From Gordionus sp. m RMFG-2023 (Eukaryota; Nematomorpha; Gordioida; Chordodea; Parachordodidae), in contig NC_088775.1 in assembly GCF_954871325.1 (NCBI RefSeq), positions 75,989,561 through 76,053,560 of the forward strand: 64,000 nucleotides of DNA. The letters run 5' to 3'. The notes below the pieces were generated by a model. That model did no database searches, was not told the origin of the DNA, and saw only the letters and a list, made by a program, of their open reading frames with translations. The stretch's first letter is position 1. Each line of letters starts with the position of its first letter. Positions 58,912 through 64,000 of the stretch are shown piece by piece. A program made the translations under genes and the position numbers.

Positions 58912-60158
58912 CTATTTGATGAAATAATTTATAATTTTGAATCTCATTTTTGTCTATATTAGGCAGAATAATTCACATTTCTTGGAATAATTAGGAGTGA
59001 ATAAGGGCTCTTACTACTAGTGTGATGTGAAAGTATATATTAAATATTTTAAATAAAATTATATCTTAAGAAGTTAAATGATATTATAAAATTATTAAAA
59101 TATGCGTTTTTAAATATCAAATTATTAATTTATAAGTAGAGGTTTTTGTAAAATTATTAATTTATTTATAAGATTTTTTTTTAATTGTAAACATTATGTG
59201 GTGGTGTTTTTTTAAAAAAATTGTTGAATATTTGTATAACATAATTTAATTTTTAAGTATGGCAAAATGATAAATATAATATGATCATTTTATTTGTTTT
59301 GAGCATCTGGTAAAAAAGATCCCCACTTTCATTATAAAACTGTATCATATCTGGTTTTAGTTTTCATTAAATTTTAGTGCTTTCAATTTTACCAATCATA
59401 TTAATTAACCGTTGTATAAACCAAATAAAAATTATGATATCACGCCATAAGCGCAATAGTTTTACAAGAGGGAACGCAAGAGCTCAAGCCCCTTAACAAA
59501 TTTTAAGAACACCCCCTTAAAAAAAATCATTTTTGTATAAATACATTTATTTTATTGAAGTATTTTAAAAAAAATTTTAATTTTTCAAAATATTTAAAAG
59601 TAGTTTTTTTCTAGATGCAAATTAATATGCAAGAAATGAAAAATACTAATTTTAAAAGAAATTTTAAGTTTGAGCACCCATGAGCTCCGAAAAATTAAAA
59701 TTTCTTGTGATGTTCATGCTTTCTACTCAAATCCTAAGCTAACCTGATAGTTTTTAAGAACCAAAATTTTTGTCGGTCGAAGAAATATCTACCTGGAGAG
59801 AATGCAAGGAAAAATTAAAAATCTTATTAAAACTATTATTATTAATCATTTTCAGGATTATTATGAAAATTTTATAGAATTAAAATAAATCCTACCTAAA
59901 ACTATTGAAGGGGCTAGAAAAATAAAGAAATTGGAATTCAATAAGAAAATAAATTAACTTTTACTATCATCGATAATTTAAATATTTGATTTATAGCCGC
60001 AAAACAATATGCATACAGGTAATATAATATTATAAATAAAATACCATTAAAATATAAATTAGAATATATATAATATTACTACAAAAGGTTAATTTATTTG
60101 GGGAAAAAATTGATAATTTGGATTATATAAGGGGCACTTCGTCTTGTCTTTTCATCAG
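58912..60158. other. AT-rich stretch with one short open segment
   Basis: A 43-codon plus-strand open stretch (about 59758-59889, containing GRRNIYLERMQGKIKNLIK) has a helical look but no recognised family. Otherwise nothing. Confidence 0.35.
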
Positions 60159-60238
60159 ATAGGCTGACCGCCATTAACATTGAAACTTGTACTAAACTAG
60201 ATAAAGCACTCTTCCACATCAGGCAACTGAATTACATG
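60159..60238 (+). CDS. Putative internal exon, unnamed
   Basis: An acceptor TTGTCTTTTCATCAG is followed by 80 bases and the donor ATG|GTGTAA. In the only long open phase the segment reads RLTAINIETCTKLD then KALFHIRQLNYM (26 codons). It is less AT-rich than its surroundings. I do not recognise the protein and found no partner exons. Confidence 0.3.
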
Positions 60239-60262
60239 GTGTAATTTCCGGTATGACTAAAT

Positions 60263-60353
60263 ACTGCATTGCTATACTGCATTGCTATACTGCATTGCTA
60301 AACTGCATTGCTAAACTGCATTGCTAAACTGCATTGCTAAACTGCATTGCTAA
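60263..60353. repeat. 13-bp minisatellite
   Basis: Seven tandem units of ACTGCATTGCTAA, the first two being ACTGCATTGCTAT. Confidence 0.95.
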
Positions 60354-60782
60354 AATGCATAAAAAGCAATTAATCATAATGAATCAAAATTTGATTATAT
60401 AATATTTTTTAAAAATTTATTTTCAAAAACATTTTTTTATTTTACATAAATCAATTTTTAAATAAGTAAAAAATTGATATTAAATTCTATTTTTACTTAA
60501 TATTATTGGAAAAAAATATATTTACTAGCTTATTACAACTTAAATTTTATTTTTCAATTACAAAATTTAACAAATTTATATCCATAAGAGGGCGTTAAAT
60601 GCATAAATATGAAAATATATTCTTAGGAAACCAGAATAAATATTGGATAGCGCTTTTTTTGTATTTGGGTGTAAATACATGTGAAAAACCTAAATTTTCT
60701 TTAATAAATAAAGGTTTCTTTGACATTTAATTAATGAGTAGGTTTAGAATCAAAAATATTAGAAAGTTTGTAAGGAACATAT

Positions 60783-61233
60783 TGCTGGCGTAATTGATCA
60801 AAATCTCTTCATTTTTGGTTTATACGTGTATATTTAGGTGTTAAACATTATCCTAAAAAGTATTTTGGAAATATTATGATTTGACCGAATGCCGAGCTCA
60901 AAACCGACCACTTACTAAATATTCGATCGACCAAATTTGGTAGTAATATTATATGGAAAATGTTCATTTTTGGTAATTTATCTATATATACGTGCAAATA
61001 ATTATCCCAAAAAATATTTTAAAAATATCGTGATTTGACAGATAACCGATTTGAAACCGAAATACTGCGTTGCTGGCGCTCTTCATGGAAAATTCTTCAT
61101 TTATGGTTTATAAGTGAACAACAAGGTGTTAAGCATTTTCCTAAATAATTTTTTGAAAATATTAAGATTTGACCGAATCGCGAGCTGAAAACCGACCACT
61201 TACTAAATATTTGATCGATCAAATTTGGTAGTT
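60783..61233. repeat. Diverged tandem segments with ~290-base period
   Basis: Segments 60783-60947 and 61070-61232 share TGCTGGCG, GGTGTTAA, GATTTGACCGAAT, AAAACCGACCACTTACTAAATAT and ATTTGGTAGT. A partial third version lies between them (60955-61062). Confidence 0.7.
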
Positions 61234-62177
61234 AAAATAATTCTAACTTTTATTTATTAATACTAAAATAACTCTATATTTAATATTTCTTTATATATAT
61301 TTAATCTCTCCGATTAAATATATTCTATTTGGTATTTCTTTTTTTTATAAATTCAAAGTATTTCTTTATTGTATAAATCTAATTATTTAATTATAAATTT
61401 TGTATCTCTCAAATTCTAATATCTTTTCATAAAATATAATCATAAATTTTATAAACCAATTTCATAATAATAATGTATATGTTTTTAAAAAAACTTCTTT
61501 CTATATAAGTAATTCTCTAACTTATCATTTAAAAAAAAATTATTTTTTTCAATAAACTCATAACACATGTTAATTTAAAAACAACTCATATTTTCCTCGT
61601 TAAATCACATTTTTTAAAAACATAATTCCATAATTGATGGAAAATATATTATAAAGTTTCAATTATCTACTAATATTCTCCCAATAATTAAGAATTTAGA
61701 ATCACTATATCTAAATTAAGAGAGTATTTTTTACATATTAATTTTATATATATCCACTCATAAATAAAATAACACTCAATATTATATAATATTGTTTCTC
61801 AATAATCTCACCGATTATTATTATATGACTTATAATTTCTCAATAATCTCACTGATTATTATTATAACTTAATATTATTGGTTAGAATTTTGAACATTTT
61901 ACTACTTATTAACATTTCTTTATTTTATAACTTTTTCTTAAATTAATTTCAATATAAAAAATTGTAATAATTCTATTAATGAATACAAAAACATTCGTTT
62001 CTTTGTTTTACAATTATTATATCCCTCCGCGTTAATTCTTTATCCAATCAATATAAACAAAAATCAATATTTTTTTATATTTTTTTATATTTCTAAATAT
62101 ATATTAATAATTGATTGACATTTATAATTTAATAATAATAATATTGATAAATATATATATATATAATATACCAACAT
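61234..62177. other. Very AT-rich stretch
   Basis: A CAATAATCTCAC-TGATTATTATTATA motif is repeated near 61797-61865. No genes. Confidence 0.45.
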
Positions 62178-64000
62178 CAGGGCCGTAGCCAGGAATTTTC
62201 ACTTAGGGGGGCCAAGTGCTAACTTGGGGGGGGGGGCACTATTTTTTTAAAATCAAACAAATAATTACGCATTCATAGAAATTTTTTCCTATTTTTATTA
62301 AAAATTTAATAACAAAATAATACTATAATATGAATATACAAAAAAAAATAATACTATAATATGCATATACAAAACAAAATATTACTATAATAGAATACGG
62401 CGATTTTTATTTTTAAATTTTAATATAAATGAACTAAAAGATAAATCCTGCTTTATTCTTTTTTCATACGCCATTAATACTAAATTTTGTTTACGTTTAT
62501 CCTTCATAGACTCTCTACTGCTCGATAAAACTCTCTTTAATGTAGAGAACGAGGCCTCACAAGAAGCCGTTGATATCCTAATGATTATCGCTGCTGAGTA
62601 GCATTTATATAATTCTTTAAATGCATGATTATATTTTTTTTATACATAATATGTAAGATGTTTTCAAAATTATGATTTTCTTTAGTTTCCGAAGCTAGCA
62701 ATCCTTTTACTATCTTCATTTCATGATGCAGTGTTTCCATATTTAAGTTTAACAGGGATTTTAATGGGGCCATTTTATCTGATAAAAAATAATCAGGGTC
62801 AAGGGGGAACAATGTATTAAAAGATTAAAATCATCTTCTGTAAATCGGTCTAAAAAACGATCCACAAAGTTATCTATAATTTATAATATATCCTTTTTAA
62901 AGAACTCCAATTGGAGTCTTTTTCACAATCGAATTCTAGTTTGCTATCAACTAAAAAATCTTGGAAATTTTTAGGCGTTTTACGTACCCGTGATAATTTT
63001 TGGGGAGTGAGATTAAATTTTGATAAAAGTTTTTCAGCCTTAATCATAATCAAAGCAAAAGAATTATCACTTCTTTTATTTTTTAATATATTGATAGTAG
63101 AATCAATACAATTTTTAGCATCCACTAAATTACTATCTACTGATTGTAGATACTTATTTAGTGGATCTATTGTAATTAATATCTCATAAATTATGATGGC
63201 TAATATAATGTAATTTATATTAATACATTGAGATAAAAGACCAGATGCTTCGACTGAATCATGAATTGAAACCTCGGAATTAAGAGTTCTATTAGAAAAG
63301 TAAAATAATACTTCACCAATAGCCTCAAAATTCTCATAAATAATGCGAGATGTTTCTAAATGACCAGTCCATCTCTGGTCTAAAAGTCTCTTAAGGGTGT
63401 GGCCTGTATATTTACAGGATACGTTAAAACGCCTGAAAAAATTATACAATGCATTTGATATATTAAAAAAATTAGAAATAATAACAATATTATTATACCA
63501 ATTTTGAACCACAAGATGCAACTTGTTGTTGTAGCAATGTATAAAAGGAACATTTTTATTAATTTTTTTTTGAAGAAGTGTTTGCACTCCTCCATTTCGG
63601 CCAGACATAACGTTTGCACCATCATATGCCTGGCTTATTATATTAGCTGAATTAATATTTAGATCATTAAGTAGCTTTAAAATGCAATCTGTAATGCTTT
63701 CAGCAGAAAGACACTCTAAATTAATGATTCCTATTAAATTTTCTTGGATTTCTCCAGAAAAAATATAGCGAATTATTATGCTCAGATTTTCACAACCTGA
63801 AGCATCTTTTGTCTCATCGGCCTTAAGACAAAAAAAGGGCATCTCGCTTTTATTATATTTGTCTGAAATATGTTCAAGCACCATATCTGCCATAATGGAT
63901 ATTACTTCGTTTTGAATCTGTGGTGATGTATACTGGGCATTTTGGGGTATAAATTTCATAATTTTATTTAATTCAGGGTCTTTTTGGATGGTGTAGGAAA
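62178..64000 (-). mobile_element. hAT transposon with ZMYM1/DUF4371-like transposase (runs off the window)
   Basis: The 3' terminus is CAGGGCCGTAGCCAGGA at 62178, preceded by ACCAACAT (candidate duplication), with a G-run behind it. On the minus strand, 62874-63959 encodes 361 residues of the catalytic domain: FFCLKADETKDASGCENLSI near the start, AYDGANVMSGRNGG, HCYNNKLHLVVQNW and QRWTGHLETS. A further piece (62585-62812) and the dimerisation block CEASFSTLKRVLSSSRESM (about 62470-62580) follow in another frame. The N-terminal zinc finger would lie beyond 64000. It is among the best preserved transposases here, although stops and shifts separate its last parts. Confidence 0.85.

Overview
This 64 kb window is very AT-rich, repeat-dense animal DNA. 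It contains spliced GT-AG genes and many eukaryotic transposon families, with no operons or bacterial signals. I cannot name the species. Two host genes with homologues across animals, together with very short introns (40 and 46 bp in one gene), suggest an invertebrate with compact introns and transposon-swollen large introns.

Host genes. (1) A six-exon OSTM1 homologue lies on the minus strand (41836-45898). It encodes about 315 residues, and all exons join in phase. (2) An SLC46-type (PCFT-like) major-facilitator transporter lies on the minus strand. Its first two exons are at 23107-24433 and its last two at 6247-7449. If these are one gene, it spans 18 kb with a transposon-filled central intron, and one exon of roughly 80-90 bases remains unplaced. 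(3) Weaker exon candidates lie at 3526-4084 (+), 38032-38085 (+) and 60159-60238 (+).

Layout. 0-8.4 kb: an RTE-type LINE inside a G-run-ended element, small TIR elements, the transporter's 3' exons and a piggyBac relic. 8.6-11.1 kb: a Ty3/Gypsy-like LTR fossil. 11.1-23 kb: nested hAT elements and MITEs in and around the transporter intron. 23-25 kb: transporter 5' exons and a MITE. 27-37 kb: members of a non-autonomous hAT-like family (here 'family A', ends CAGGGGCGTCGCTAGC), a Helitron, and a family of TIR elements that carry a tRNA-like block. 39-41.4 kb: a degenerate LINE with a restriction-enzyme-like endonuclease. 41.8-45.9 kb: OSTM1 with a hAT in an intron. 46.8-48.9 kb: another family A copy. 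49-52.6 kb: an LTR element with a triple-zinc-knuckle gag. 53-58.9 kb: a family A copy with three further elements nested to three levels. 60-62 kb: minisatellite and AT-rich DNA. 62.2-64 kb: a hAT with a ZMYM1/DUF4371-like transposase that runs out of the window.

The main theme is hAT biology. At least seven families share 8-bp target duplications and related termini, but each has its own short word repeated near its ends. The most unusual item is a 20-bp-TIR, 9-bp-TSD element family whose copies all carry the same tRNA-derived block with A- and B-box-like sequences.
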